Origin: Salibaculum griseiflavum
Lineage (GTDB): Bacteria; Pseudomonadota; Alphaproteobacteria; Rhodobacterales; Rhodobacteraceae
Assembly: GCF_003129565.1 (NCBI RefSeq)
Contig: NZ_QETF01000006.1
Span: 62,001 to 126,000 of the forward strand
Direction: 5' to 3'
Length of the DNA stretch: 64,000 nt
A model generated the notes under the pieces. That model did not search any database. It worked only from the letters and a program-made list of their open reading frames with translations, and was not told the DNA's origin. Both the position numbers and the translations under genes were made by a program. This document shows, piece by piece, positions 38,119 to 47,407 of the stretch; the stretch's first letter is position 1; each line of letters opens with the position of its first letter.

Positions 38119-38135
38119 TTGCGAATGGTTCGCAA
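38119..38135. promoter_or_regulatory. Mur/Fur-type operator before sitABCD
   Basis: TTGCGAATGGTTCGCAA is a perfect 7-3-7 inverted repeat. It fits the manganese-responsive Mur box described for alphaproteobacterial sit operons (TGCGAAT...TTCGCA-like). It lies five bases upstream of a -35-like TTGACT, so a Mn-bound Fur-family repressor would block the sit promoter. No mur gene is in the window. Confidence 0.75.
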
Positions 38136-38140
38136 TTCTC

Positions 38141-38169
38141 TTGACTTCTGAGAATCGCTCGCAAATAGA
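38141..38169 (+). promoter_or_regulatory. Candidate sigma-70 promoter of sitABCD
   Basis: TTGACT (38141-38146) is followed after 17 bases by AATAGA (38164-38169), a weak -10. It sits directly behind the Mur-type palindrome, and a partial second copy, TGAGAATCGCTCGCAA (38149-38164), overlaps the spacer. About 20 bases separate the -10 from the first ATG, so the leader would be short. Confidence 0.5.
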
Positions 38170-38189
38170 CAAGGCAAGAGCCTCAAGAC

Positions 38190-39071
38190 ATGGAGACCCC
38201 GATGCTGCGCCTTGCCGCCCTTCTGATCCTGTTCGCATTGCCCGCCCAGGCCGAGCGCCTGAAAGTCGTGACCACCTTTACCGTCATCGCCGACATGGCC
38301 CGGAACGTGGCCGGCGAGGCGGCGGATGTCGTCTCGATCACCAGGCCGGGGGCCGAGATCCACGGCTACCAGCCCACGCCGCGCGACCTGGTGAATGCCT
38401 CCGACGCGGACCTGCTGCTGTGGAACGGGCTGAACCTGGAACTCTGGTTCGAGCAATTCGTCGACAATCTGGGCGAGATTCCGTCGGTCACCGTGTCCGA
38501 GGGCATCGACCCCATCGCCATCGGGTCGGGCGAATACGAGGGCAAGCCCAACCCCCATGCCTGGATGGGGCTGGATAATGCGCTGATCTACATCGACAAT
38601 ATAGAGGCCGCGCTGTCAGCCGCCGACCCGGACAATGCCGCCACCTACGCCGCCAATGCCGCAGGCTACAAGGCCGAGCTGCGCGCCACGTTGGAGCCCC
38701 TGCGCGCCGCCATCGCAGAGGTGCCCGAGGACCAGCGCTGGCTGGTCACCTGCGAGGGCGCGTTCAGCTACCTCGCCCGGGATTTCGGGATGAAGGAACT
38801 CTATCTGTGGCCGATGAACGCCGACCAGGTCGGCACGCCGCAACAGGTCCGCGCAGTGATCGACGGGGTGCGCGAGAACGATATTCCGGTCGTGTTCTGT
38901 GAAAGCACCGTCAGCACCCGCCCTGCCGAGCAGGTGGCCCGTGAAACCGGCGCGGCCTATGGCGGGGTGCTTTATGTCGACAGCCTGTCCGAGGCGGACG
39001 GCCCGGTGCCGACCTACCTCGACCTGCTGCGCGTCACCTCGGAAACCGTGGCAAAAGGTTTGACCCAGTGA
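38190..39071 (+). CDS. sitA: Manganese/iron ABC transporter, periplasmic substrate-binding protein
   Basis: Cluster-9 (ZnuA/SitA) solute-binding protein of about 293 residues. A signal peptide ([16 protein letters not shown]) is followed by [19 protein letters not shown]. The metal ligands of the family are visible in order: His of [11 protein letters not shown], His of [11 protein letters not shown], Glu in [15 protein letters not shown] and Asp of [17 protein letters not shown] second ATG at 38202, four codons in, has the better ribosome-binding site (GGAGA five bases upstream) and would make a classic signal peptide, so it may be the true start. The two permease genes that follow argue for Mn/Fe rather than zinc. 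Confidence 0.93.
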   Translation: METPMLRLAALLILFALPAQAERLKVVTTFTVIADMARNVAGEAADVVSITRPGAEIHGYQPTPRDLVNASDADLLLWNGLNLELWFEQFVDNLGEIPSVTVSEGIDPIAIGSGEYEGKPNPHAWMGLDNALIYIDNIEAALSAADPDNAATYAANAAGYKAELRATLEPLRAAIAEVPEDQRWLVTCEGAFSYLARDFGMKELYLWPMNADQVGTPQQVRAVIDGVRENDIPVVFCESTVSTRPAEQVARETGAAYGGVLYVDSLSEADGPVPTYLDLLRVTSETVAKGLTQ

Positions 39072-39943
39072 CAGGAATTTCCGCCCGCGACCTCACGGTC
39101 ACCTACCGCAACGGCCACACGGCGCTTTGGGATGCCTCTTTCGAGGTGCCACGCGGCACGGTCACGGCGCTGGTCGGCGTGAACGGGGCGGGCAAGTCGA
39201 CTTTGTTCAAGGCAATCATGGGGTTCGTCCCGGTTGCAAAGGGCGAGATATCGCTTTTGGACAAGCCCGTGCGGCAGGCGCTCAAGGAAAACCTGGTCGC
39301 TTACGTGCCCCAGGCCGAAGAGGTCGACTGGGCCTTTCCGGTGCTGGTCGAGGACGTGGTGATGATGGGCCGCTATGGCCATATGGGCTGGATGCGCCGG
39401 CCCGGACCCGCCGATCGCGCGGCGGTCGATGCGGCGCTGGACCGCGTCAACATGAGTGCCTATCGGCATCGACAGATCGGGGAACTGTCCGGCGGCCAGC
39501 GCAAACGCGTATTCCTCGCCCGCGCGCTGGCGCAAGAGGGGCAGGTGATCCTGCTGGACGAGCCCTTTACCGGGGTCGATGTGAAAACCGAAGGACAGAT
39601 CGTGGCCCTGCTGAAAGAGCTGCGCGACGAGGGCCGGGTGATGCTGGTCTCTACCCACAACCTGGGCTCGGTGCCGGAATTCTGCGACCGGACGATCCTT
39701 GTGAGAGGCACCGTGCTGGCCCACGGCCCGACCGACGAGGTCTTCACGCCAGCGAACCTCGAAGAGGCGTTCGGCGGTGTCTTGCGCCGTTTCACCCTTG
39801 GCGGCGATGCGCTGCATGACGATGGCGACGACCGGGCGATTTCCATCCTGACCGATGATGAACGCCCCTTCGTGCAATACGGCGACCAGACCCAGAAGGC
39901 GCGCCAGCACCGCACGACGCCGGAAGAGGAACCGCAGGAATGA
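39068..39943 (+). CDS. sitB: Manganese/iron ABC transporter, ATP-binding protein
   Basis: 291 residues. The Walker A motif is [12 protein letters not shown], the Q-loop lies in [12 protein letters not shown], the signature is [16 protein letters not shown], the Walker B is [12 protein letters not shown] and the switch His is in [11 protein letters not shown]. The C-terminal ~45 residues ([22 protein letters not shown]) extend beyond the usual domain. The start is a GTG overlapping the sitA stop (GTGA), and the gene overlaps sitC by four bases. It powers import of Mn2+ or Fe2+ through SitC/SitD. Confidence 0.94.
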   Translation: MTGISARDLTVTYRNGHTALWDASFEVPRGTVTALVGVNGAGKSTLFKAIMGFVPVAKGEISLLDKPVRQALKENLVAYVPQAEEVDWAFPVLVEDVVMMGRYGHMGWMRRPGPADRAAVDAALDRVNMSAYRHRQIGELSGGQRKRVFLARALAQEGQVILLDEPFTGVDVKTEGQIVALLKELRDEGRVMLVSTHNLGSVPEFCDRTILVRGTVLAHGPTDEVFTPANLEEAFGGVLRRFTLGGDALHDDGDDRAISILTDDERPFVQYGDQTQKARQHRTTPEEEPQE

Positions 39944-40797
39944 CCCTTCTGCTGGAGCCCTTTTCCTATGGCTACATGACCAACGCAATGTGGGTATCGG
40001 CGCTGGTGGGGGCGGTCTGCGCCTTTCTGTCGGCCTACCTGATGCTGAAGGGCTGGTCGTTGATAGGCGACGCGCTGAGCCATTCGGTCGTGCCGGGCGT
40101 GGCGGGGGCCTATATGCTGGGGCTGCCCTTTGCATTGGGTGCCTTTCTTGCGGGCGGTCTGGCGGCCGGGGCCATGCTTTTCCTGACCGAACGGTCGGGC
40201 CTGAAAGTGGATGTGATCATCGGCCTGATCTTCACGAGCTTTTTCGGGTTGGGCCTGTTCATGGTCTCGATCAACCCGGTGGGGATCGACATTCAGACCA
40301 TCACCATGGGCAATATCCTGGCCATCACGCCGGGCGACACGCTGCAACTGGCGATCATCGGCGGCGTGTCCATGGTGATCCTCCTGGCCAAGTGGAAAGA
40401 CCTGATGGTGGTCTTTTTCGATGAAAATCACGCGCGGTCGGTGGGGCTCAACCCGCAACTTTTGAAGGCGCTGTTCTTCGTGCTGCTTTCGGCCTCGGTC
40501 GTGGCGGCTTTGCAGACGGTTGGCGCATTCCTTGTCATCGCCATGGTGGTGACGCCGGGGGCCACGGCCTATCTGCTGACCGACAGGTTCGAGCGGTTGC
40601 TGGTGGTGTCGGTCTTGATCGGAGCCGTGACGAGCTTCCTTGGAGCCTATGCCAGCTACTTCCTGAACGGCGCGACCGGCGGCGTCATCGTCTGCCTGCA
40701 AACCGCGCTTTTCCTCGCGGCTTTCCTGCTTGCCCCGAAACACGGACTGCTGGCCCATAAACGCAAGGCCCGCGCCGCGCTGGAGGACAGAGCCTGA
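39940..40797 (+). CDS. sitC: Manganese/iron ABC transporter permease
   Basis: 285 residues, an ABC-3 family permease with about eight helices: [25 protein letters not shown], then [21 protein letters not shown] with the conserved D-HSV-PG turn that contacts the ATPase. The middle contains [22 protein letters not shown] and the end [20 protein letters not shown]. It shares its pattern with the next gene, so SitC and SitD form a heterodimeric channel. The stop overlaps the sitD ATG by one base (TGATG). Confidence 0.93.
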   Translation: MTLLLEPFSYGYMTNAMWVSALVGAVCAFLSAYLMLKGWSLIGDALSHSVVPGVAGAYMLGLPFALGAFLAGGLAAGAMLFLTERSGLKVDVIIGLIFTSFFGLGLFMVSINPVGIDIQTITMGNILAITPGDTLQLAIIGGVSMVILLAKWKDLMVVFFDENHARSVGLNPQLLKALFFVLLSASVVAALQTVGAFLVIAMVVTPGATAYLLTDRFERLLVVSVLIGAVTSFLGAYASYFLNGATGGVIVCLQTALFLAAFLLAPKHGLLAHKRKARAALEDRA

Positions 40798-41627
40798 TGG
40801 AAACGCTGCTTTTCCCATTCCAGTTCGGCTTCATGGTCAATGCATTCTGGATCGCGGTGATCCTGTCGGTGCCCACGGCGCTCTTGTCCTGTTTTCTTGT
40901 GCTGAAGGGCTGGGCGTTGATGGGCGACGCGGTCAGCCACGCGGTTTTGCCGGGGATCGTGCTGGCCTTCATCCTTGGGCTGCCGCTGATCCTTGGCGCC
41001 TTTGCCGCCGGCATGTTCACCGCCGTCGCCACCGGCTATCTGGCCGAGAACAGCCGGGTGAAGCCCGACACGGTCATGGGCGTGGTCTTCTCTGGCATGT
41101 TCGCGGCGGGGATCGTCATGTATGTGGCGATCGATACCAACATGCATCTCGACCACATCCTTTACGGCAACATGCTGGGTGTAGGCGCGGCGGATCTCTG
41201 GACCGCGGGCGCTGTGGCGCTGGTGGTGGGCGGGGCGCTTCTGCTGCGCTGGAAAGACCTGCTATTGCACGCCTTCGACCCGGCCCAGGCCCGGGCCGCG
41301 GGCCTGCCGGTGGGATGGCTGCATTACGGATTGTTGGCCGCCCTGTCGTTGACCATCGTTGCAACCCTGTCGGCGGTGGGGCTGATCCTTGCCATCGGGC
41401 TTCTGATCGCGCCGGGGGCGATTGCCTTCCTGCTGGTGCGGCAGTTCCGCACGATGCTGTGGGTCGCGGTGCTGGTCTGCCTGATCTCGATGCTGGGCGG
41501 CACCTATGCCAGTTTCTTCCTCGACAGCGCCCCGGCCCCCACGATCATCCTGATCCTGACGGCCTTTTTCCTGTTGGCCTTCGCGCGCCGCCTGATCCTG
41601 ACGCGGCGGGAAACCGCACGGGGCTAG
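40797..41627 (+). CDS. sitD: Manganese/iron ABC transporter permease
   Basis: 276 residues, second ABC-3 permease, with the same opening as SitC ([25 protein letters not shown], then [21 protein letters not shown]). It carries the family helix [34 protein letters not shown]. Paired permeases after one ATPase are the SitABCD/YfeABCD layout, transporting Mn2+ and Fe2+, rather than ZnuABC. It ends the operon; no clear terminator was seen before the adenine deaminase gene. Confidence 0.93.
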   Translation: METLLFPFQFGFMVNAFWIAVILSVPTALLSCFLVLKGWALMGDAVSHAVLPGIVLAFILGLPLILGAFAAGMFTAVATGYLAENSRVKPDTVMGVVFSGMFAAGIVMYVAIDTNMHLDHILYGNMLGVGAADLWTAGAVALVVGGALLLRWKDLLLHAFDPAQARAAGLPVGWLHYGLLAALSLTIVATLSAVGLILAIGLLIAPGAIAFLLVRQFRTMLWVAVLVCLISMLGGTYASFFLDSAPAPTIILILTAFFLLAFARRLILTRRETARG

Positions 41628-41676
41628 ACGCGCCGCGCGCTTTGCGGTCCTCTGGGGCAAAGCGACGGAGGACGGC

Positions 41677-43371
41677 ATGAGCGATCTGGAAAGACGTATC
41701 CAACAAGGGCGCGGTGATGCGCCCGCCGATATCGTTCTGCGCGGGGGGCGGGTCTTCGACCTCGTCACGGGCCAGATGCTGGAGGGTGATGTCGCCATCT
41801 GCGGCGAGACCATCGTCGGCACCTGCGACAGCTACGAGGGGCGCGAGGTGGTGGACGTGTCCGGCCTGACGCTGGTGCCCGGCTTCATCGACACTCACCT
41901 GCATATCGAAAGCAGCCTGGTTACGCCCTTTGAATTCGACCGGCTGGTCACACCGCTGGGCGTCACCACCGCCATCTGCGACCCGCACGAGATCGCCAAT
42001 GTGCTGGGCGTGCCGGGGGTGGAATATTTCCTGAACGCCGCGCAGGAAACCGTGCTGGATATCCGGGTCAACCTGTCCTCCTGCGTGCCCTCGACGGATA
42101 TGGAAACCGCCGGCGCCCGGATCGAGGCGGCGGACCTGATCCCGCTCATGGACCACCCGAAGGTCATCGGGTTGGCCGAGGTGATGAACTACCCCGGCGT
42201 GATCCATCGCGATCCCGGCATCATGGCCAAGCTGGAGGCCTTCCAGGGCCGTCATATGGACGGGCATTGCCCGATGCTGTCGGGGCGCGACCTGAACGCC
42301 TATATCGCCGCCGGTATCCGCACCGAGCACGAGGCGACGACGGTCGAGGAAGCGCGGGAAAAGCTGCAAAAGGGCATGCGCGTTCTGATCCGCGAAGGCT
42401 CGGTCTCCAAGGATCTTGAGGCGCTGATCCCGCTGCTGGGTGAACGCACCGCGCCCTATATGTGCCTGTGCACCGATGACCGGAACCCGTTGGATATCGG
42501 CGAACATGGCCATCTCGATTACATGATCCGCACGGCCATCGCCCGGGGCGTGCCGCCTCTGGCCGCCTATCGCGCGGCGTCCCTGTCGGCGGCCGAGGCG
42601 TTCGGTCTAAAGGGCAGGGGCTTGATCGCGCCGGGGCAGAGGGCGGACATCGTCGCGCTGGGCTCATTGGAAGCCTGCGATGCGCGGGCGGTCTGGTGCG
42701 GTGGTGTCGCGGTCGGGGACGCGGCCTTCGCCGCACGCCGGATCACCGACCCGATCGGTCGCGGCTCGGTCAAGGCGCGGCGGGTGGCGGCCAGTGATTT
42801 CCGCACCACGGGCAACCGCACGGAAACGGATGTGATCGGCGTGATCGAGGGCAAGATCATCACCGAACATCTGCACGAGGACATCGCCATCGAAGACGGC
42901 GACAAACGCCCCGACCTGACCCGCGACCTGATCAAGATCGCGGTGGTGGAACGGCACGGGGTCAACGGCAATATCGCCACCGGCTTCGTCAAGGGGTTCG
43001 GGCTAAAGCGCGGGGCCATCGCCTCGACCGTCTGCCACGATCACCACAATATCGCCGTGGTCGGGGCCGATTACGACGACATGGCGCTGGCGGCGAACCG
43101 GCTGGAGGACCTCGAAGGTGGCTTCGTCGTCACCGAGGGCGGCGAAGTGCGCGCCGAACTGGCCCTGCCGGTCGCCGGGCTGATGAGCCTTGCGCCCTTC
43201 GAAGAGGTCCGCGCCCGTCTGGAGGACCTGCGCGACGCCGCCAAGGCGCTGGGCGTGGGCCTGGAGGAACCCTTCCTGCAACTGGCCTTCCTGGCCCTGC
43301 CGGTGATCCCGATGTTGAAAATCACGGACCGTGGGCTGGTCGATGTGACGAGGTTCGAGATCATCGGGTAG
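41677..43371 (+). CDS. ade: Adenine deaminase
   Basis: 564 residues, an amidohydrolase of the bacterial Ade type, converting adenine to hypoxanthine with Fe2+/Mn2+. The metal-binding [19 protein letters not shown] (~65-83), the [19 protein letters not shown] block (~105-123), [25 protein letters not shown] (His then Glu) and [12 protein letters not shown] (the catalytic-type Asp) are in order. A C-terminal composite domain follows ([18 protein letters not shown], then [17 protein letters not shown]). Length is normal. Its location behind a manganese importer fits its metal need, though it has its own leader of 49 bases. Confidence 0.94.
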   Translation: MSDLERRIQQGRGDAPADIVLRGGRVFDLVTGQMLEGDVAICGETIVGTCDSYEGREVVDVSGLTLVPGFIDTHLHIESSLVTPFEFDRLVTPLGVTTAICDPHEIANVLGVPGVEYFLNAAQETVLDIRVNLSSCVPSTDMETAGARIEAADLIPLMDHPKVIGLAEVMNYPGVIHRDPGIMAKLEAFQGRHMDGHCPMLSGRDLNAYIAAGIRTEHEATTVEEAREKLQKGMRVLIREGSVSKDLEALIPLLGERTAPYMCLCTDDRNPLDIGEHGHLDYMIRTAIARGVPPLAAYRAASLSAAEAFGLKGRGLIAPGQRADIVALGSLEACDARAVWCGGVAVGDAAFAARRITDPIGRGSVKARRVAASDFRTTGNRTETDVIGVIEGKIITEHLHEDIAIEDGDKRPDLTRDLIKIAVVERHGVNGNIATGFVKGFGLKRGAIASTVCHDHHNIAVVGADYDDMALAANRLEDLEGGFVVTEGGEVRAELALPVAGLMSLAPFEEVRARLEDLRDAAKALGVGLEEPFLQLAFLALPVIPMLKITDRGLVDVTRFEIIG

Positions 43372-43717
43372 GGGGGTGGAGGCGGCAGCCAATTGCGCAC
43401 GAAATACGTGCGGATTGTTCAGCACCTTGGACGGAATTGGGCCCGATGGCGGCGGAGCGCCCAATTTGACATCCCGAAGCGAAGCTCCCGCGCGGGATCA
43501 AGGGCGAAGCCCGCCGCGCATCGCCGACGCGCCCCCACGCGGCGGCGATCTGGTTGTCGTAAGCGTAAAGCTCCGAACTTATTCGGATCTGGCAGACATA
43601 AAGCGTGCGGCCCCGGCGTTGGATCACCACCGCGCGCGTCGGCCATGCGCGGCTATCCTCCCTGCTTGTCCAACGGCCGCTTCGTCCCACCAAGCTACTA
43701 CTCGGGCGCCGGCGACT
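43372..43717. other. Gene-free, hairpin-rich intergenic stretch between ade and sdaA
   Basis: No convincing gene or tRNA is seen in these 346 bases between convergent genes. Five perfect short inverted repeats follow one another: CGCACG/CGTGCG (43396-43412), AATTGGGC/GCCCAATT (43435-43466), ATCCCG/CGGGAT (43471-43498), CGCCGCG/CGCGGCG (43512-43544) and TCCGAA/TTCGGA (43572-43587). They may end transcription from both sides or be a decayed repeat element. Confidence 0.6.
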
Positions 43718-45091
43718 TCAGCAATTCGGCACGTTCACGGCCAGCCCGCCCAGGGCGGTTTCCTTGTATTTCTCGCTCATATCCGCGCCGGTCTGGCGCA
43801 TGGTTTCGATGGCCGCATCCAGCGGCACGAAATGCTGCCCGTCCCCGCGCAGGGCGAGGGATGCGGCGGAGACGGCCTTGATTGCGCCCAGCCCGTTGCG
43901 TTCGATACAGGGCACCTGCACCAGCCCACGCACCGGGTCGCAGGTCATGCCGAGGTGATGCTCCAGCGCAATCTCGGCGGCGTTCTCGATCTGCTCGGGC
44001 GTGCCACCCATGACGGCGCATAGCCCGGCCGCGGCCATGGCGCTGGCGCTGCCGACCTCGGCCTGGCAGCCCGCCTCGGCCCCGGAGATCGAGGCGTTGA
44101 ACTTGACCAGCCCGCCGATGGCAGAAGCGGTCAGCAGGAACTCGGGCACACGGGCGCTGGTGGCCCCCGGCACATGGTCCAGCCAGTAGCGGATCGTCGC
44201 GGGCACCACGCCCGCCGCGCCATTGGTGGGGGCGGTGACGACCTGCCCGCCGGCGGCGTTCTCCTCGTTCACCGCCATGGCATAGGTGGAAATCCAGTCA
44301 TTGATGATATGCGGCGCGGTCAGGTTGCGGCCATGCTCGGCCTGAAGCGCCTCGTGGATCGCCTTGGCGCGGCGGCGGACACGCAGGCCACCGGGCAGCT
44401 CGCCCTCGCCGGCCAGTCCTCGGTCGATGCAGTCGTTCATCACTTGCCAGATGCGGGCCAATCCCCGGTCGAGATCGGCGCCGGGCATGCGGCTCAACTC
44501 GTTCTTGCGCTTCATCTCGGCCACGCTCAGCCCGGCCTCGGCGGCCATGTCCATCATCTCGGCAGCCGATTTGAACGGGAAGGGCACCGGCGGGCCATCA
44601 TCGGTGTCGCGGCCCTCGGCCAATTCCTCTTGCGTCAGCACGAAACCGCCGCCGATGGAATAATAGGTGACTTGCGTGATCACGTCGCCCTGTGCGTCGC
44701 AGCCCTTCAGGATCATGCCATTGGCATGGCCGGGCAGGGGCGGGCCGTAATCGAATTCAAGGTCGTCGGCCGGACGGAAGGTCAGTTGCCCCAGCCCCTC
44801 GGGCGTGACATGGCCCTCTGCCTTGATGCGGGCGAGTTCCGCCTCGGCGCGGTCGGCGTCGTAATCATCGGCGCGAAACCCGGCCAGCCCGAGGATCGTT
44901 GCCCGGTCGGTGGCGTGTCCCACCCCGGTGAAGGCCAGCGAACCGTGCAGGGAGGCCTTGAGGCCCGCCACGCTGAAGGGTTGGGCGCGCAGGTGGTCGA
45001 GGAACCGCGCTGCGGCCACCATCGGACCGATCGTGTGGGACGACGAAGGACCGACCCCGACTTTGAACATGTCGAAAACGCTCAGGAACAT
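43718..45091 (-). CDS. sdaA: L-serine ammonia-lyase (L-serine dehydratase, single chain)
   Basis: 457 residues, a one-chain iron-sulfur enzyme turning L-serine to pyruvate and ammonia. The beta-like N-terminal domain begins [24 protein letters not shown]. The alpha-like C-terminal domain contains the serine-binding [16 protein letters not shown] and the cluster cysteines in [39 protein letters not shown] and the final Cys of LAVNVPNC. The ATG was set by the conserved N-terminus. Upstream the frame enters the GST gene, whose stop lies one base before this start (TGA-T-ATG). Confidence 0.94.
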   Translation of the reverse strand: MFLSVFDMFKVGVGPSSSHTIGPMVAAARFLDHLRAQPFSVAGLKASLHGSLAFTGVGHATDRATILGLAGFRADDYDADRAEAELARIKAEGHVTPEGLGQLTFRPADDLEFDYGPPLPGHANGMILKGCDAQGDVITQVTYYSIGGGFVLTQEELAEGRDTDDGPPVPFPFKSAAEMMDMAAEAGLSVAEMKRKNELSRMPGADLDRGLARIWQVMNDCIDRGLAGEGELPGGLRVRRRAKAIHEALQAEHGRNLTAPHIINDWISTYAMAVNEENAAGGQVVTAPTNGAAGVVPATIRYWLDHVPGATSARVPEFLLTASAIGGLVKFNASISGAEAGCQAEVGSASAMAAAGLCAVMGGTPEQIENAAEIALEHHLGMTCDPVRGLVQVPCIERNGLGAIKAVSAASLALRGDGQHFVPLDAAIETMRQTGADMSEKYKETALGGLAVNVPNC

Positions 45092-45092
45092 A

Positions 45093-45770
45093 TCAGGTGG
45101 CACTCCCTTCGGGCGGGTTGGCGGGGCGCGGGGCCGAGAACGGGGTATCACCCAGCCCTTCGGCACGCGCGGCGGCTATGGATGACGCGCGGTCATCCCA
45201 TGTCTTGCAGACCTGGTGCAGGCGCGGCCAATTCACAAGGGTGAACCAGTCACTTTCCCCAACCGGGTAGAGCGCCAGCCAACGCAGCATGGGTGCGGCA
45301 TAGCAGACCGACAGGATGGGCAGGGGGCGGTTGGCCTGTTCCGCTTCGAGCATATCCAGGAGACCGGCGATGCGGGCCTGCGTGCGGGCCCGCAGAGCGG
45401 CGTCCTGGCCGGGCAGGTAGTGGGACGGATAGAACAGCATCCGCAGTGTCGGGTGCAGGGTGTTGGACAGCCAGAATAACCATGACAGCGCGCGCGCCCG
45501 TTCGGGGCTATCGGCCGCGGGGAAGACGCCGCCATGCCGATCGGCAAGGAAAAGCAGGATCGCCCCGGTCTCGAAAAGGGCGCCGTCCGGGGTTTCCAGC
45601 ACCGGGATCAGCCCGTTGGGGTTCAATGCCAGATAGGCGGTGGACTTGTGGCTTTGGCCGGGGCGGTCGACCAGCGCGGTCTCGTAAGGCAAGTGCAGCT
45701 CTTCCAGCGCCAGCCGCACACAGAGCGAGGCGTTGTCGGGGGCATAATGCAGGCGATAGCGAGGCGTCAT
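45093..45770 (-). CDS. Glutathione S-transferase family protein
   Basis: 225 residues. The thioredoxin-like N-terminal domain (~1-80; RYRLHYAPDNASLCVRLALEELHLPYE, then the cis-Pro region LNPNGLIPVLETPDG and the Glu/Thr pair of LFETGAILLFLAD that binds glutathione) precedes a helical C-terminal domain (~90-215). The likely catalytic Ser/Cys is in NASLCVRLAL. GSTs conjugate or isomerise with glutathione; the class (beta or zeta-like) is not certain. It lies directly ahead of sdaA with one base between stop and start, so they are co-transcribed. The start gives the family N-terminus. Confidence 0.87.
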   Translation of the reverse strand: MTPRYRLHYAPDNASLCVRLALEELHLPYETALVDRPGQSHKSTAYLALNPNGLIPVLETPDGALFETGAILLFLADRHGGVFPAADSPERARALSWLFWLSNTLHPTLRMLFYPSHYLPGQDAALRARTQARIAGLLDMLEAEQANRPLPILSVCYAAPMLRWLALYPVGESDWFTLVNWPRLHQVCKTWDDRASSIAAARAEGLGDTPFSAPRPANPPEGSAT

Positions 45771-45838
45771 GGCCCGCAAGATACCCGTGCCGCAGCGCGC
45801 GGGCGGTCCGAAAACGACGCAAAGCGGATGGAAGGCGC

Positions 45839-46264
45839 TCAGAGCCCGGTCTTGTCGCGGGCCCAGTCCCAGGCGCGTTCCAGCGCGCCGGTCTCCTCGG
45901 CAACGGTGCCCGGTGGAATGTAGTCCTCGAAGGTCTCGTATCCCGCATAGGCGAGCAGGGCCACGAACGTCACCTGTATGGCGACGCGCAGGACCGGCGA
46001 GCGGTCGTGGGCATAGTCGTAACTGTACCGGATAAAGCCGGGTTCGCGGCCCAGCAGGTCGCCGGGCGTCGCGTTGGCCTCGACTGTCAAGAACAGCATC
46101 AACAGAGCCCATCCGACCCGAAGCGCCACCAGCGCGATCCACCACAGCGACCCCGCCGCCCAAAGCCCGGCGACCACGATCCAGAACACCAGTTCGAGCC
46201 AGAGCTGGCGCCTGGCGCGGCGGGGCATCCCGGCCCAGTATCCCCCGTGTGGATGATGCGGCAT
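45839..46264 (-). CDS. Hypothetical two-helix membrane protein
   Basis: 141 residues with a His/Arg-rich start (MPHHPHGGYWAGMPRRARRQ). Two hydrophobic segments (LELVFWIVVAGLWAAGSLWWIALVALRVGWALLML as one long or two short helices at ~22-58, and LRVAIQVTFVALLAYAGYE at ~90-108) precede an acidic tail. No family is recognised. The start ATG is divergent from rpiA. Codon usage fits the genome, so I think it is real; the function is not visible. Confidence 0.6.
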   Translation of the reverse strand: MPHHPHGGYWAGMPRRARRQLWLELVFWIVVAGLWAAGSLWWIALVALRVGWALLMLFLTVEANATPGDLLGREPGFIRYSYDYAHDRSPVLRVAIQVTFVALLAYAGYETFEDYIPPGTVAEETGALERAWDWARDKTGL

Positions 46265-46430
46265 GATTCTGTCTCCGTATCTAACGGGCCCTGGATACCC
46301 CGCAAATCGGGCGTTTTTCCGGCAGGACAGGAATAACGGGGCGGGCTGGCGGCTTTTCGCGGCGATCCACTCTCGCCCCCGGGGCCGGCAATGGCCTATA
46401 AGGGCGCGAGTCATGCAAAGGAGCTGCCCC

Positions 46431-47213
46431 ATGTCCGACCTATCGCCCATCGACAAGGCCAAGTTCGTCGCCGCCAAGCAGGCCGCGGAATATGTCGAGG
46501 ACGGCATGGGCGTGGGGCTTGGCACCGGGTCGACCGCGGCCTGGCTGGTCAAGTGCCTGGGCGAGAAGGTGGCCGAAGGGCTCAAGATCCGCGGTGTGCC
46601 CACGTCGAGCCGCACCGCCGAACTGGCCCGCGAGGTGGGGATCGACGTGATCTCGCTGGACGAGGCGAAATGGCTGGACGTCACCATTGACGGGGCCGAC
46701 GAATTCGACGGCAACCTGAACCTGATCAAGGGCGGCGGCGGGGCGCTCTTGCAGGAAAAGATCGTCGCCACGGCCAGCGACCAGATGATCGTGATCGCCG
46801 ATGCCAGCAAGCAGGTGGAAACCCTGGGCGCCTTCCCGCTGCCGATCGAGGTGATCCCCTTCGGCTGGCAGACCACCAAGACGCTGGTGGAAGAAACCCT
46901 GGTGGGGCTGGACGTGCTGGGGCGCAGCACCTCTTTGCGGATGAATGGAGAGGCGCCCTATTACACCGACGAGGGCAACCACATCCTCGACCTGCACCTG
47001 AACCGGATCGGCAATGCCCGGCAATTGAGCCTTGTGCTGAACCAGATCCCCGGCGTGGTGGAAAACGGGCTGTTCATCGATATCTGCGACGTCGTGGTGA
47101 TCGGCCATGGCGATGGCCGGGTCGAGCTGCGTGATATCAACGCAGGGACGGTGACCGAGGCGCGCCACGAATTCATCGAGACGGACAACCTGTTCACCGA
47201 GATCGGCGACTGA
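46431..47213 (+). CDS. rpiA: Ribose-5-phosphate isomerase A
   Basis: 260 residues. It interconverts ribose-5-phosphate and ribulose-5-phosphate. The phosphate loop GLGTGSTAAW (~31-40), the catalytic-site VTIDGADEFDGNLNLIKGGGGALLQEKIVA segment (Asp/Asp/Lys and Glu, described at residues ~83-113) and the later KQVETLGAFPLPIEVIPF are all there. Length is typical at about 220-260. The ATG follows an AAAGGAG ribosome-binding site. It is divergent from the small membrane gene and ends 10 bases before a hairpin. Confidence 0.95.
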   Translation: MSDLSPIDKAKFVAAKQAAEYVEDGMGVGLGTGSTAAWLVKCLGEKVAEGLKIRGVPTSSRTAELAREVGIDVISLDEAKWLDVTIDGADEFDGNLNLIKGGGGALLQEKIVATASDQMIVIADASKQVETLGAFPLPIEVIPFGWQTTKTLVEETLVGLDVLGRSTSLRMNGEAPYYTDEGNHILDLHLNRIGNARQLSLVLNQIPGVVENGLFIDICDVVVIGHGDGRVELRDINAGTVTEARHEFIETDNLFTEIGD

Positions 47214-47222
47214 ACCAATTGA

Positions 47223-47247
47223 GCGGGCTTGCGCCCGCGCAGGGTTT
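47223..47247 (+). terminator. Candidate terminator hairpin after rpiA
   Basis: GCGGGC and GCCCGC pair around the loop TTGC (47223-47238), and GTTTT follows a few bases later. The stem is short and the T-run imperfect, so termination may be partial. It lies in the 194-base gap before gor. Confidence 0.45.
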
Positions 47248-47407
47248 TGGTGCCCGTGGGGGCGTTGCGCGATTTGCCGGAGGCGGTAGGCGCTTGGTTG
47301 GACCGCGATGAGGTGAGTTTAATTGCCAAGATGAAGGAGCGTGCCGCACTGGCCATTCGGTTGCCGCTGTGGTCTATCTTGGCGCGAATTCTGGACGAGA
47401 GGATGCG

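Noticed and set aside
43361-43693. A 110-codon minus-strand frame across the ade/sdaA gap
   Set aside because: Composition is typical of random GC-rich DNA, it overlaps the ade end and has no ribosome-binding site.
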